A DNA stretch of 64,000 nt from Verrucomicrobiales bacterium (GCA_016795505.1 JAEUHH010000062.1:158349-222348), one strand, 5' to 3'. Shown: positions 38,594 to 47,285, numbered from the stretch's first letter. A program made the numbers and translations. The notes: generated by a model not told the origin, from the letters alone.

Positions 38594-39021
38594 TAGGGCT
38601 CGCCCCGTCGCACCGTGCCCACGCGGTAGAGCTGCTCAAGGAAAACGACCAACGCCAATTCGTGCTGCAGGGTCAGACGGCTGAGTGCGAGGACGAGATC
38701 TGCCGACTGCCGCACCGATTCGTCGTGCCCGTCGGCTCCACCGATCAGCACCGCGACCCGTTTCACCCGGTCCAGCTCCCAGGCAGCGACGCGGGAGGCG
38801 AACTCAGCCGTGCTCAGCATCGTGCCGCGCTCGTCGAGCACCAGACGGAGGGCGCCATCGCTCGATTCCAGCAACCGGCGCGAGTTTTCCGCCTGGCCGG
38901 ATTCGCGATGGGTGACGAGTTCAACGCCGCCATGACGGCTGAGGCGCTTTTCATATTCGGCCACACCCGCCCTGGCATAGTCCAGCGCGGGCTTCCCGAT
39001 GACATGGATCGTCCACTTCAT
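38584..39021 (-). CDS. rlmH: 23S rRNA pseudouridine-1915 N3-methyltransferase
   Basis: SPOUT-class methyltransferase acting on helix 69 of 23S rRNA in the assembled ribosome. The 145-residue product has the family N-terminus (TIHVIGKPALDYARAGVAEYEKRLSRHG), the SAM-binding knot region AVLIGGADGHDESVR and the C-terminal EQLYRVGTVRRGEPYHR, ending at the conserved PYHR. Length is slightly below the usual 155. It sits next to the tRNA-Leu gene in a translation-related neighbourhood. Confidence 0.94.
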   Translation of the reverse strand: MKWTIHVIGKPALDYARAGVAEYEKRLSRHGGVELVTHRESGQAENSRRLLESSDGALRLVLDERGTMLSTAEFASRVAAWELDRVKRVAVLIGGADGHDESVRQSADLVLALSRLTLQHELALVVFLEQLYRVGTVRRGEPYHR

Positions 39022-39113
39022 TTACACAGGCGGCGGAGAACGCGCGAAGTTGCGTTCCCGGTCCGCGATGCCACCTTTAGCGTCGCGTCCGGCCCCCGTC
39101 CAGACGGAGCCGC

Positions 39114-39198
39114 GCCAGGGTGGTGAAATTGGTAGACACGCTTGACTTAGGATCAAGTGCAGCAATGCGTGCAGGTTCGAGTCCTGTCCCTGGCACCA
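39114..39198 (+). tRNA. tRNA-Leu(UAG)
   Basis: An 85-nt cloverleaf with encoded CCA. The acceptor stem GCCAGGG pairs perfectly with CCCTGGC and the discriminator base is A. The anticodon stem CTTGA/TCAAG holds loop CTTAGGA with anticodon TAG, reading CUA and related Leu codons. The long variable arm expected for Leu is seen (TGCAGCAATGCGT), and the T-loop GTTCGAGTC is canonical. Confidence 0.97.
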
Positions 39199-39231
39199 AC
39201 GACGCGGGCGATCTATCCCAACGTCTCTCCC

Positions 39232-40425
39232 ATGTCCCCCGACGAAGCCACCGCCAATCGCGCCCACTCGATCCTGTTGCGGACGACCTTTGACGAGGAC
39301 GCCCTCTCCAAAGCCGCGCGCGAGGCGAGACAACGCCTCGGCGGGGCGCCGACCGCCGTGTTTGCCTTTGTCAGCGCCGACTGGCGGCCCCGGCTCAAGG
39401 ATTGCCTCGAAATCATCCAGGTCGAGGGCCACGCCGCGACCATTACCGGCTGTTCCGGCTATGGCCTGATGGGCGTAGGGCAGGAGGACGAGAACGTCAG
39501 CGGAATCTCGGTGCTCTTTCTCCGACTGCCCGACACCCAGGCTCTCCGGACCGAGATCGAGGAGGGCGATTTTGCTGACGCCGAGGCCGGCATGCCCTGG
39601 CCACGCATCACGGGAGCCGCGCCCGACGATTTTGGCGGTTGGATCGCTCTCGCCCATCCCCAGCGGCTGCGATCCGAAGGCTGGCTGCGCCAGTGGAACA
39701 CGGTCTATCCCGGCGAGGCCATCTACGGCGGCCTGTGCAGCGGCGGGCCCAGTCCCGACGATCTTTTTCTGTTCACCGAAGCGGGTGAAAGCCGCGCGGC
39801 GATGATTGCGACGCGTTTTTCGGGCGGTGTGCGGATGGGCGGAGTGGTCAGTCAGGGCTGTCGGCCCATCGGCGAGCCTTACACCATAACCGAAGTCGAT
39901 CGCAATGTCGTGGTCAGCATCGGCCAGCGCCGCGCCTACGAGGTGCTGGAGGATGCCTTCGAATCGCTTGAGGAAACAGAAAAGGCCGCCGCCCGCGGCA
40001 ATATCTTCGCCGGCCTGGCGATGACCGAGTACAAAGACGAGCTGCGGCAGGGTGACTTCCTCGTGCGCAACATCCTCGGCGGCGACCCGAATGCCGGCGT
40101 ATTGGCCTTGGGTGCCTATCCCCGCGTCGGACAGACCCTGCAGTTCCAGCTTCGCGATCAGGACTCGGCCGACGAAGACCTGCGCAATCAATGCGCCGGT
40201 GCCCAAGCCCGCTATGGGCAGCCCTTTGCCTCCCTGCTGTTTTCCTGCGCCGGCCGCGGAGTACGGCTCTTCGAGTCCCCCAATCACGACGCCGGCGTCA
40301 TCGAAGATGTCTTCGGACGCGTGCCGCTGGCCGGCTACTTCTGCAATGGCGAATTCGGCCCCGTGGGCGGGAAGAACTTCATCCACGGCTACACCGCATC
40401 GGCGGCTTTCTTCCTCAACCGCTGA
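39232..40425 (+). CDS. FIST-domain sensory protein
   Basis: A 397-residue cytoplasmic protein with FIST_N followed by FIST_C. FIST_N: AVFAFVSADWRPRLKDCLEIIQVEG...TGCSGYGLMGVGQEDENVSG (about 40-90). FIST_C: from about residue 235 to the end, with ILGGDPNAGVLALGAYPRVGQTLQFQLRD and the terminal CNGEFGPVGGKNFIHGYTASAAFF, matching the family's C-terminal signature. FIST domains are inferred small-molecule (possibly amino acid) sensors, usually found in signalling proteins, but no catalytic output domain is attached here. The ATG gives MSPDEATANRAH; 33 bp separate it from the tRNA. Confidence 0.9.
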   Translation: MSPDEATANRAHSILLRTTFDEDALSKAAREARQRLGGAPTAVFAFVSADWRPRLKDCLEIIQVEGHAATITGCSGYGLMGVGQEDENVSGISVLFLRLPDTQALRTEIEEGDFADAEAGMPWPRITGAAPDDFGGWIALAHPQRLRSEGWLRQWNTVYPGEAIYGGLCSGGPSPDDLFLFTEAGESRAAMIATRFSGGVRMGGVVSQGCRPIGEPYTITEVDRNVVVSIGQRRAYEVLEDAFESLEETEKAAARGNIFAGLAMTEYKDELRQGDFLVRNILGGDPNAGVLALGAYPRVGQTLQFQLRDQDSADEDLRNQCAGAQARYGQPFASLLFSCAGRGVRLFESPNHDAGVIEDVFGRVPLAGYFCNGEFGPVGGKNFIHGYTASAAFFLNR

Positions 40426-40445
40426 TGCCTCTGCCGCGACGCGGC

Positions 40446-41267
40446 TCAGGCCAGCCCCGCCTCGATCCGCCGCATGTAGGCGAGACTGTCCGTGCAGATT
40501 TTTTCCGCGCCCGGCGAGTAGTCGAACACTTCGACCGAGACCCAGCCGTCGTAACCGATCTCCTGCAAAGCTCCGAAAATCGGCTCATAGGCCACATCAC
40601 CCATGCCTGGACCGAGGAGATTCGGATCGTTCGCATGAAAATGCACCATCCAGTCCCGCGAATCGCGCAGAATGTCGGGGATTGGCTTCGCCTCCGTCGA
40701 CATGGCCTTTACATCGAGGTGCAGCTTGCAGTTCGGCGAGTCCACCATGCGGGCCAGTTCGATGCCCAGTTCCGCCGTGCGGAGGAAGTCCCCCTCCCGC
40801 GGCCCCAACGGCTCCAGCGCGAGCGTGATGCCGCAGTCCTCCAGCACCGGCATGGCTCCGCGGATGGTTTCGGCCGCATAGCCCATGGCCTCGTCGTGCG
40901 TCACGCCGGGCAGCAGATTGCGCTGCAAGGGCGAGCCCAGCACCATGATCGTGCCGTCCAGATCGCGGCATAGCCGGGCCAGTTCGCCCAGGTAGTCACT
41001 GGTCCGGGCCCGGACGGCCGCATCCGGGGTGGTGAGGTAAAATCCCTCGGTCTTCGCCAGCAGCCAGTGCAGCCCCACGCAGGTCAGCCCGGCGTCCGCG
41101 ATCTGCGCCCGCACCGTGGCGCGGCGCTCGGCATCGATCTGCCTCGCATCCGTGTGCATGGTAAAGGGCGCCATCTCGATGCCGGTGTAGCCACACTCGC
41201 GGGCAAAGGCAAAAGCCTTTTCAAAGGGCCAATCCTGGAAGGTTTCGTTGCAAATCGCGTATTTCAT
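40446..41267 (-). CDS. Sugar phosphate isomerase/epimerase-like TIM barrel
   Basis: Xylose-isomerase-like TIM barrel (AP_endonuc_2 family), 273 residues. Pattern elements: YAICNETFQDWPFEKAFAFARECGYTGIEMAPF at strand 1-2, GLTCVGLHWLLA, the metal-site run LALEPLGPREGDFL (Glu), KLHLDVKAMSTEAKP (Asp), MVHFHANDPNLLGPGMGDV (His and Asp) and VSVEVFDYSPGAEK (Glu). This is the typical divalent-metal set of hydroxypyruvate isomerases and tagatose epimerases. The actual substrate is not predictable. It is convergent with the FIST gene and divergent from the barrel-protein genes. Confidence 0.88.
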   Translation of the reverse strand: MKYAICNETFQDWPFEKAFAFARECGYTGIEMAPFTMHTDARQIDAERRATVRAQIADAGLTCVGLHWLLAKTEGFYLTTPDAAVRARTSDYLGELARLCRDLDGTIMVLGSPLQRNLLPGVTHDEAMGYAAETIRGAMPVLEDCGITLALEPLGPREGDFLRTAELGIELARMVDSPNCKLHLDVKAMSTEAKPIPDILRDSRDWMVHFHANDPNLLGPGMGDVAYEPIFGALQEIGYDGWVSVEVFDYSPGAEKICTDSLAYMRRIEAGLA

Positions 41268-41455
41268 GGGTCTTGGGAGGGCTTGGAGATCTGGCTGGGG
41301 CGCCGGTGAGCTATCCGGCATCACCACACCGCAAGCCCCTGCCACGGGCAAGGGACGCGATCTGGGTCCGTCTTGATGCCACAGTCCGAAAAAGTCTCCA
41401 TCGGAAAGTGGAAACGGACGGCGGCGGCAAATTTATAAAAATTTATTAATTTAAG

Positions 41456-41483
41456 TTGACCATCGGCATCTCGGGTCTAAATT
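41456..41483 (+). promoter_or_regulatory. Candidate sigma-70 promoter for the first barrel gene
   Basis: TTGACC and TAAATT separated by 16 bp, about 48 bp upstream of the ATG, inside an AT-rich island (41430-41500) that contrasts with the GC-rich surroundings. Confidence 0.5.
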
Positions 41484-41531
41484 CTAAAAATTCTGCAAAC
41501 ACAATCAGAATCCAACCTACCAGAACCAAGC

Positions 41532-42047
41532 ATGAAAAACGTATTCTTCTCACTCCTCCTCACTGCCGGTCTTGCTGGCGTCGCCCAGGCTGGCGGCGGC
41601 AAGTACGTCGTCGATTCCAACCCCGCTCCGGCTCCTTCCAGCTGCTACGGCCCTGGCTATGAGTTCGGCGTCTTCGGCGCCGCCATCTTCCCGGATGGCG
41701 ATCATCTGACCGACGAAATGGGTGGTGGCGTGAGCCTCGGCTATTTCTTCAACGAAAACTTCGGCTTGGATTTCTCGGCCGCGTTTTTCGCCACGGACAG
41801 CGAGGTGCAAAACTACACCCTTGATGCCGTCTATCGCTTCCCGATCAACTGCATCGCGCCCTACGTGCTGGCCGGCGGCGGCCTGCACACCAACGGCGAG
41901 ACCGAAGGCCTCTTCCGCTTCGGCGGTGGCGTGGACTTCCGTCTGTTCGAGAGCACCTCGCTCTTCGCCGATGGCATCTACAACATTCTTGGCGGCGAAG
42001 TCGGCGATTACGCCATCGCCCGCGTGGGTCTGCGCTTCGCGTTCTGA
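41532..42047 (+). CDS. Outer-membrane beta-barrel protein, tandem copy A
   Basis: A 171-residue predicted outer-membrane barrel. Signal peptide: MKNVFFSLLLTAGLAGVAQAG. The mature barrel has repeated short aromatic strands (YEFGVFGAAIFPDG, GGGVSLGYFFNENFGLDF, LFRFGGGVDFRLFE), a central CIAPYVLAGGGLHTNGETEG hairpin shared with copy B, and ends in ...VGLRFAF for BAM recognition. The SD-less leader carries AATCCAACC 14 nt before the ATG. It resembles small OmpA-type barrels. Function unknown; probably an abundant structural protein. Confidence 0.78.
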   Translation: MKNVFFSLLLTAGLAGVAQAGGGKYVVDSNPAPAPSSCYGPGYEFGVFGAAIFPDGDHLTDEMGGGVSLGYFFNENFGLDFSAAFFATDSEVQNYTLDAVYRFPINCIAPYVLAGGGLHTNGETEGLFRFGGGVDFRLFESTSLFADGIYNILGGEVGDYAIARVGLRFAF

Positions 42048-42105
42048 TCCCCGGAATAAAAAATTTCTTCTCGGTATTCCGAGTAGGTTCCCAAGAGTTG
42101 ACAAG

Positions 42106-42141
42106 GAAACGCCGGTGGTTCGCCACCGGCGTTTCTTTTTT
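42106..42141 (+). terminator. Intrinsic terminator after barrel copy A
   Basis: Stem GAAACGCCGGTGG / CCACCGGCGTTTC with loop TTCG, followed by six T. It is a very strong tetraloop terminator separating the two paralogous barrel genes into distinct transcripts. Confidence 0.95.
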
Positions 42142-42220
42142 GCATTTTTGAGGTTGAACGCAGCCTTTTTTCGTACAACGGTCAGCCCTCAGTTAATCCA
42201 ACCAAACAACCAGACCACAC

Positions 42221-42730
42221 ATGAAATCGCTCACTCTTGTCGCGCTGACCGTGGCCCTCATGCCGTTCGCCGCCCAGGCGGGTGGTGGCAAAGCCGTCAT
42301 CGAAAAGAATCCCGTCGTCGAAGCCCCCTGCTATGATGGCGGTTTCGAATTCGGCGTCTTCGGCACCGGCTTCTTCCCCGAAAACCACTACGAAGATTCC
42401 TTCGGCGGTGGTGTCAGCCTCGGCTACTTCTACAACGAAAACCTCGGCTTCGACCTCGGCGCCGCCTGGTACGGCACGGACAGCGAAGTCCACAACTACA
42501 CGCTGGACGCCGTCTACCGTCTGCCGTTCAACTGCATCGCCCCCTACATCCTGGCCGGCGGCGGTGTCCACACCAACGGTGAGACCGAAGGCCTCTTCCG
42601 CTTCGGCGGTGGCGTCGACTTCCGCGTCTTCAACGGCAGCTCGATCTTCGCCGACGGCATCTACAACCTCCTCGGCGGCGACGTCGACAACTACGCGATC
42701 GCCCGCCTCGGCCTGCGTTTCTCGTTCTGA
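42221..42730 (+). CDS. Outer-membrane beta-barrel protein, tandem copy B
   Basis: A 169-residue paralog of the preceding gene. Signal peptide: MKSLTLVALTVALMPFAAQAG. Almost every strand aligns with copy A (e.g. SLGYFYNENLGFDL, CIAPYILAGGGVHTNGETEG, SIFADGIYNLLGG, ending LRFSF), while the two leaders and N-terminal loops differ. It shares the AATCCAACC leader motif and lacks a Shine-Dalgarno site. The duplication is old enough for loop divergence but barrel strands are conserved. Confidence 0.78.
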   Translation: MKSLTLVALTVALMPFAAQAGGGKAVIEKNPVVEAPCYDGGFEFGVFGTGFFPENHYEDSFGGGVSLGYFYNENLGFDLGAAWYGTDSEVHNYTLDAVYRLPFNCIAPYILAGGGVHTNGETEGLFRFGGGVDFRVFNGSSIFADGIYNLLGGDVDNYAIARLGLRFSF

Positions 42731-42776
42731 TCCACGATCAGACGAGGAGTTCGCTCCGAGTCATCACGATTCACCC

Positions 42777-42812
42777 GAAAAAGCCGGTCTCCGCGAGGAG
42801 GCCGGCTTTTTC
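42777..42812 (+). terminator. Intrinsic terminator after barrel copy B
   Basis: GAAAAAGCCGG pairs with CCGGCTTTTTC around a 13-14-nt loop, with the T-run inside and after the stem. It is roughly symmetric, so it may also serve the convergent glutaredoxin gene. Confidence 0.85.
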
Positions 42813-42835
42813 ATTTCCCCCGACCTCCCGCCCCC

Positions 42836-43087
42836 TCACGGGTGGATTTCGTACTTTTCGACAAAAGCCTCCAGCTCCGGCACGCCGAAATCGGCCAGCA
42901 ACAAGTCGCCGTAGGTCATCGTGGGCGCGCAGCTCTGGCCGGAAAGCCGGCGCATTTCCTCGTAGGCGGCCGGATCCGCATAGACATCGATGCGCTCATA
43001 GGTGTATCCCTCGCGCTTCAGCCAGCGCTCGGCATCGATGCACCAGGGGCAGCCCGGCTTCACATAGACCTTCAGGGTATTGCTCAT
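42836..43087 (-). CDS. Glutaredoxin-like protein
   Basis: An 83-residue thioredoxin-fold protein with the dithiol active site CPWC (C13, C16) after VYVKPG, a cis-Pro region CAPTMTYGD and C-terminal helix. It fits the Grx/NrdH-like group of small glutaredoxins that reduce disulfides or shuttle electrons to reductases. The longer open frame upstream is not conserved; the ATG at MSNTLKVY is preferred. Confidence 0.87.
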   Translation of the reverse strand: MSNTLKVYVKPGCPWCIDAERWLKREGYTYERIDVYADPAAYEEMRRLSGQSCAPTMTYGDLLLADFGVPELEAFVEKYEIHP

Positions 43088-43152
43088 GAGCCCGAGTGTC
43101 CGTCGGGATCTCCGGCCGGTCAACCGCAGCGCCCGGCAGATGGCCGGGAAAT

Positions 43153-43197
43153 CCGATCGTACCCTGTTTCCTCTCCGATCGTACCCTGTCTGATCGG
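43153..43197. repeat. 45-bp paired palindromic repeat, copy 5
   Basis: Two units in the same loop orientation: CCGATCGTACCCTGTTTCCTCT then CCGATCGTACCCTGTCTGATCGG. It fills the gap between the glutaredoxin start and the SMUG1-like gene stop, ending 19 bp from the latter. Confidence 0.9.
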
Positions 43198-43215
43198 AAT
43201 CGAGTGACCCCCGCC

Positions 43216-43959
43216 TCAGGTCCAGAGCCCGAGCCGCTCGAGGTCACGTGTCGCCGCGCCCGCCCAGTCGCGGTTTGCAGCCGGACTTGCCGGACTGGGA
43301 TGGAGGATGCGACCGACGCGGGGTTTTGCCGGGCCGGTCAGGCGCTCGGCGACCACCCGGGCGAGGCATTGCTCGGCAAAGCCACCGACGCCCACCGCCA
43401 CCTCGGGGCGCAACTGTTCGAGAAATGCCGCGAGATAGCGGTCGCAGGCCTCCGTCACCGGCGCCATCTCGGCGGCGGGGAGTTTGTCAGGGGTGCGGTT
43501 TTTCCCGCCGGCTTCCATCCAGACCAGGGGACAATAATTGACCACGAAATGATCGGCAAAAAAATCAGCCGCGCGGGGATAACGGGCGGCAAACAGACCC
43601 CAGAGCCGGCGGCCGCTCACTTCCGATTTGGCGCACGCGAATCCCTCGATCGGCCGCTTGGGATGCTCCGGGTCCGGCTTGGCGACGGGCGCCGAGAGGC
43701 CCATCCAGTCCCGCACCGCCGCGATCTCGCCGAAGGGGACACCGGTCTGGGCCATCCCGTAGGGCCCCGGATTCATGCCGAGGAACAGCACCCGCTTCCG
43801 ACTGTCGCCGAAACGACGCAAGTAAAGCTCGTGGGGAGCGCGTGCGTAAACCAGCGGATTGTAGACATGGGTCGTCGGCTCGGCAAATCGAAGCCCGGCG
43901 AGGCTGGCGGTCAGGGTGTCAGTGGCTTGCAGCAGGCGATCGGCGATTCCGCTCATCAT
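43216..43959 (-). CDS. SMUG1-type uracil-DNA glycosylase
   Basis: Base-excision repair glycosylase of the SMUG1 (family 3 UDG) class, 247 residues. Motif 1 is LFLGMNPGPYGMAQTGVPFGE (20-residue window GMNPGPYGMAQTGVPFGE visible) and motif 2 is HPSPASPAANRDW near the C-terminus, both nearly the vertebrate SMUG1 sequences. The GMNPG form is that of the SMUG1 group rather than Ung. It probably removes uracil and oxidised pyrimidines. SMUG1 is rare outside animals; bacterial examples are mostly in Proteobacteria, Planctomycetes and Verrucomicrobiota. ATG at MMSGIADRL chosen over an upstream TTG. Confidence 0.85.
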   Translation of the reverse strand: MMSGIADRLLQATDTLTASLAGLRFAEPTTHVYNPLVYARAPHELYLRRFGDSRKRVLFLGMNPGPYGMAQTGVPFGEIAAVRDWMGLSAPVAKPDPEHPKRPIEGFACAKSEVSGRRLWGLFAARYPRAADFFADHFVVNYCPLVWMEAGGKNRTPDKLPAAEMAPVTEACDRYLAAFLEQLRPEVAVGVGGFAEQCLARVVAERLTGPAKPRVGRILHPSPASPAANRDWAGAATRDLERLGLWT

Positions 43960-44013
43960 GATGGCCTCTCCGGTATCTTGCTTCACCAAAGGCCGCAAGG
44001 TAGAATCGCCGGC

Positions 44014-45015
44014 ATGAACCGCTCCCGATTGTCGCTCGCTCTGGCCGTTTTTTCCCTTCTCTGGCCCACTGGGTCGCAGCCGGAGGCCGCCGAGGCGGTG
44101 TTTTCACAGGATGGCGGGAAAATCTACCTGCTCGACCGGCAGCAGGGACCGGGTCAGCTCTATGGCATCGATGTGAAGTCCGGCGAGATGCTCCCGGCCG
44201 GCGTTCCCGACATGGCGGGCCAGCCCATCGTCGCGGTCGACCGGTCGAATGCGGGATTCATCCTCTGCCTCACGGAGTCCGTCTGCCAAGCCTGGGATGT
44301 CGGCCGGGGCGCCACCTCACAGGTCTGCGGAGTGCCCGAGGGCGGCGTGTTTGTCGATCTCGCCTATGATCCCTCGACCGAGAATCTGGCTTTTGTGGTG
44401 CGATTTACCGAAAATGACGGAGCCATGCGTTGGGAACTCTGGCTTTTGCCCAAAGGCGCCGATGCCCCGACGCAAACCGCCGTCCGGCGGGTCCGGGCGA
44501 TCGAGGGAATGGCTTTCGACCGGAACGGCGAGCTGTTTTTTGGCGCCGATGGCGATCTCTGGCAGGGGCGCATCGAAGGGGTCGGCTCGGGTCCGGACGA
44601 ACGTCCCGGTGGCGCGCTCAATGCCTATCGGTTCGCGCCGCTGGCCACCCGCGAGACGGCCGACAGCACGCCCGCCCAGATCGGCGTCTCGTCAGTGGTC
44701 GTGGCGGGTCCTGAGCTGTTCGTGCATGTCCAGCGCATGGGCGGCAGCGGCTGGGGCAGTGTGGTACGGCTGGCAAAGCCGGCGGCGCGGGGCACGGACG
44801 GCTATCCATTCGAACTGGGCGAGCGGATCGCCGCCTACCAAAAGGCACTCGCTTCAGTGAAAATACTGGGCGAGAACGGCACCCTCGCCCATCTGGCCGC
44901 GTCGCCGGACGGGACGACGGTCTATTTCCAGGCGGCCCGCGAAGATGGTGAGATGACGCACTGGCTGGTGCGGGCGGGCGGTGAACCGCAGCCGTTTTCG
45001 GTGACGGCACCGTGA
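44014..45015 (+). CDS. Secreted hypothetical, possible beta-propeller
   Basis: I do not recognise the family. The 333-residue product starts with a signal peptide (SRLSLALAVFSLLWPTGS). The mature part has a repeating pattern of ...AVFSQDGGKIYLLDRQ, VDLAYDPSTENLAFVV, GMAFDRNGELFFGADG, LAASPDGTTVYFQAAR, which looks like blades of a beta-propeller (WD40- or TolB-like). It is likely periplasmic. It is divergent from the SMUG1-type gene (54 bp) and precedes the SGNH hydrolase by 51 bp on the same strand, so the two may be co-transcribed. Confidence 0.68.
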   Translation: MNRSRLSLALAVFSLLWPTGSQPEAAEAVFSQDGGKIYLLDRQQGPGQLYGIDVKSGEMLPAGVPDMAGQPIVAVDRSNAGFILCLTESVCQAWDVGRGATSQVCGVPEGGVFVDLAYDPSTENLAFVVRFTENDGAMRWELWLLPKGADAPTQTAVRRVRAIEGMAFDRNGELFFGADGDLWQGRIEGVGSGPDERPGGALNAYRFAPLATRETADSTPAQIGVSSVVVAGPELFVHVQRMGGSGWGSVVRLAKPAARGTDGYPFELGERIAAYQKALASVKILGENGTLAHLAASPDGTTVYFQAAREDGEMTHWLVRAGGEPQPFSVTAP

Positions 45016-45066
45016 CCGATTCGCGCATCTTGTCCGGGCGGGGAGTCGATCCGACCCGTTGTCCCC

Positions 45067-46287
45067 ATGCGCACCCGCCTCCTCTTTTGGACCGCCCTGT
45101 GGGGATTGGTCGGCCTGCTGTCCGCTCCGGCCGGAGCAGCTGATGGCCAGCCTGTCGATTCCCCGGTGCCGGAAGGCCCGTTTCCCGGTCCGGCCCGGCT
45201 CCTGCTGCCGCCATCGATCCCGGCCCTGGAGGGCCTGGAGGCCAATCTCTACTTCGACAACGCCAGCCTGTTGCTGAATCCCGCCGCTTTCGTGCCCGAC
45301 GTGACCTGTGCGAAGGGCGCGCAACAGGTGGCCCGCTGGACCTGGACTCCCAAGCCCGAGGAAACCGGCGATCACCCGCTGACACTGGAGCTTCGCGATG
45401 GGGACAACCGGATCGTCGCCCGCGGCAGCACCGTCATCCGGGTGAAGGCCCGCAAGCCGGCCTCGCCGCCAGCCAAACCGCTCAGCGTGCTGATCATCGG
45501 CGACAGCCTCACGGCGGCGTCGATTTACTCCCAGCAGATCGTCGACCTCGCCGCCGCGGATGGCCTGCCGATCCGGCTCATCGGCACGCGTGGCCCGTGG
45601 GCCGAGGCGGGCGGCCCGCCGACCGCGAACCGGCACGAAGGCTACGGCGGCTGGACGGCCGAGCGATTTGCCACCGCCTACACCGGCGTCGCGCGGGGTG
45701 GCCCCTACCGCGAGTGCGGCAGCCCTTTCATCTACAAGGACGAAGCCGACGACAAGCCCCGCCTCGATTTCGCCCGCTACTGCCGGGAATTCAACGAGGG
45801 CGCGCCACCGGACTACGTGACGATCCTGCTGGGATGCAACGACACCTTCGGCGCGACCGATGAGACCATCGAGGAGCGGATCGACACCATGTTTCGCCAC
45901 TACGAGACCCTGGTGGCGATGATTCGTGACTTTGGCCCCGACACCCGCATCGGCGCGCTGTTGCCCATGCCGCCGGCCGCGACGCAGGACGCCTTTGGCG
46001 CGAACTACGGCAGCGGCCAGACCCGGTGGCAGTATCGCCGCAATCAGCATCGCGTGGTGGAGCGCATGCTGGAGACCTTCGGCGGGCAGGAGGCTGGCGG
46101 CGTGTTTCTGGTGCCCGCGTGGCTGAATCTCGACCCGGTGCACGGCTTTCCCGCCGCCACGACGAAGGCCCACGTGCATTCCCCGGTCGAGGTCTCCCGG
46201 CAGAGCAATGGCGTGCATCCCTCCGCCGAGGGCTACCGGCAGCTCGGTGACGCGGTCTATGCCTGGCTGCGGTCGTTCGAGGGCTGA
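45067..46287 (+). CDS. Secreted SGNH/GDSL hydrolase
   Basis: A 406-residue exported esterase-fold enzyme. Signal peptide: LLFWTALWGLVGLLSAPAGAA. A beta-rich N-terminal module precedes the SGNH domain: block I LIIGDSLTAASIYS (nucleophile Ser about residue 146), block III LLGCNDTFGATDE (Asn) and block V SNGVHPSAEGYRQLGDAV (His and, three residues before, Val in place of the usual Asp). GDSL enzymes here are usually carbohydrate esterases or lipases. Its last 31 bp overlap the end of the CPBP protease gene (convergent). Confidence 0.85.
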   Translation: MRTRLLFWTALWGLVGLLSAPAGAADGQPVDSPVPEGPFPGPARLLLPPSIPALEGLEANLYFDNASLLLNPAAFVPDVTCAKGAQQVARWTWTPKPEETGDHPLTLELRDGDNRIVARGSTVIRVKARKPASPPAKPLSVLIIGDSLTAASIYSQQIVDLAAADGLPIRLIGTRGPWAEAGGPPTANRHEGYGGWTAERFATAYTGVARGGPYRECGSPFIYKDEADDKPRLDFARYCREFNEGAPPDYVTILLGCNDTFGATDETIEERIDTMFRHYETLVAMIRDFGPDTRIGALLPMPPAATQDAFGANYGSGQTRWQYRRNQHRVVERMLETFGGQEAGGVFLVPAWLNLDPVHGFPAATTKAHVHSPVEVSRQSNGVHPSAEGYRQLGDAVYAWLRSFEG

Positions 46288-47285
46288 GGCGACGCCTTGC
46301 CCGGCGGTATTTCCCGGAAGGCGCTCTCCGGATGGTGTCGGCGCAGCAGCCAGACCAGCACGGCGCCACAGAGACAGACCACGACCACGGAATTGAAGCC
46401 GACCCGCAGGTTCGGCCCCGCCCAGGGCAGCATGTCATCGATCGCCGCGACCTTGCGGGTGCCGGCGCTGAACAGCTTGATCCCGAACACCCAACCCGCA
46501 TGCAGGCCGATGGCGAGCCAGAGCGACCCGGTCTTCAGCCGCGTCCAGCCGAGCACCCAGCCAACGCAAAAGAGCAGGATCAACTCGGCGAGCAGGAAAT
46601 CGACATCGCCGAACTGGCCGAAAATCTGCCCCAGCACCCAAAAGCCCGAATGCCACTCGATCGGAGGGATCGTGAGCCCGTCCGGCGGTTTCAGGAAATG
46701 AACCACCGCGAAGAAGGCCGACAAAAAGACCAGTCCCGCCAGAGGCCGGGCGGTGCGAAGGATCAGGGCGAACAGGGCGCCGCGAAAGAGGAACTCCTCC
46801 AGCAACGCCACCGAAAAGCCCGTGCCCAGCGCCGACGCGAGCAGCCGGGGCAGCGGTTTCGCCCCGTCGTGCAGGCGATACCAGCCGATCGCGACATAGA
46901 TCGCCCCCAGCAACAGCAGGGTTCCCGCCGCCAGAGCAAAGCCGAAGCCGAGATGTTGCCAGCGCCGGGGGTTTGGCCGCAGCAGCAGCCAGCCCGTCCC
47001 CTTTTCCCCACCCACACCGAGCCAGCGGAGAAACGGCCAGGCCAGCACCAGGGCGGAAAATTGGAGAGCCCGATTGAAGTAGCGCGTGATCTGCGCCCGC
47101 TCCATCGAGTCGCCCACCGAGGCCAGCGGCCCGGAGTCGAACCAGCCCTTGGCCAGCGCCCACTGCCCCAGCGCATGCAGCGGTGGCGCCAGGAGGGCAC
47201 CCATCACGGCCACGGAGACGACAAAAACCGTGACCTTGAAGGCATCGCTGCGGCAGAGGGAAGACATCGCGCAGTCTTCCGCCAT
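46257..47285 (-). CDS. CPBP-family intramembrane metalloprotease
   Basis: Membrane protein of 342 residues with about eight helices. CPBP/Abi (Rce1-like) motifs: LLEEFLFRGALF (EExxxR, about residues 160-171), FLSAFFAVVHFLKP (FxxxH) and AIGLHAGWVFG (HxxxN/W region). These place it in the CAAX-protease and bacteriocin-processing group, which acts on membrane substrates. In Verrucomicrobiota they are common and of unknown target. A start six codons downstream is an alternative. Confidence 0.85.
   Translation of the reverse strand: MAEDCAMSSLCRSDAFKVTVFVVSVAVMGALLAPPLHALGQWALAKGWFDSGPLASVGDSMERAQITRYFNRALQFSALVLAWPFLRWLGVGGEKGTGWLLLRPNPRRWQHLGFGFALAAGTLLLLGAIYVAIGWYRLHDGAKPLPRLLASALGTGFSVALLEEFLFRGALFALILRTARPLAGLVFLSAFFAVVHFLKPPDGLTIPPIEWHSGFWVLGQIFGQFGDVDFLLAELILLFCVGWVLGWTRLKTGSLWLAIGLHAGWVFGIKLFSAGTRKVAAIDDMLPWAGPNLRVGFNSVVVVCLCGAVLVWLLRRHHPESAFREIPPGKASPQPSNDRSQA

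Noticed and set aside
39114..40425. tRNA-Leu as integration site of an island
   Set aside because: No integrase, no repeated tRNA 3' end and ordinary genes follow.
42154..42179. Promoter for barrel copy B (TTGAAC/TACAAC)
   Set aside because: Spacing is only 14 bp, too short for a normal sigma-70 site.
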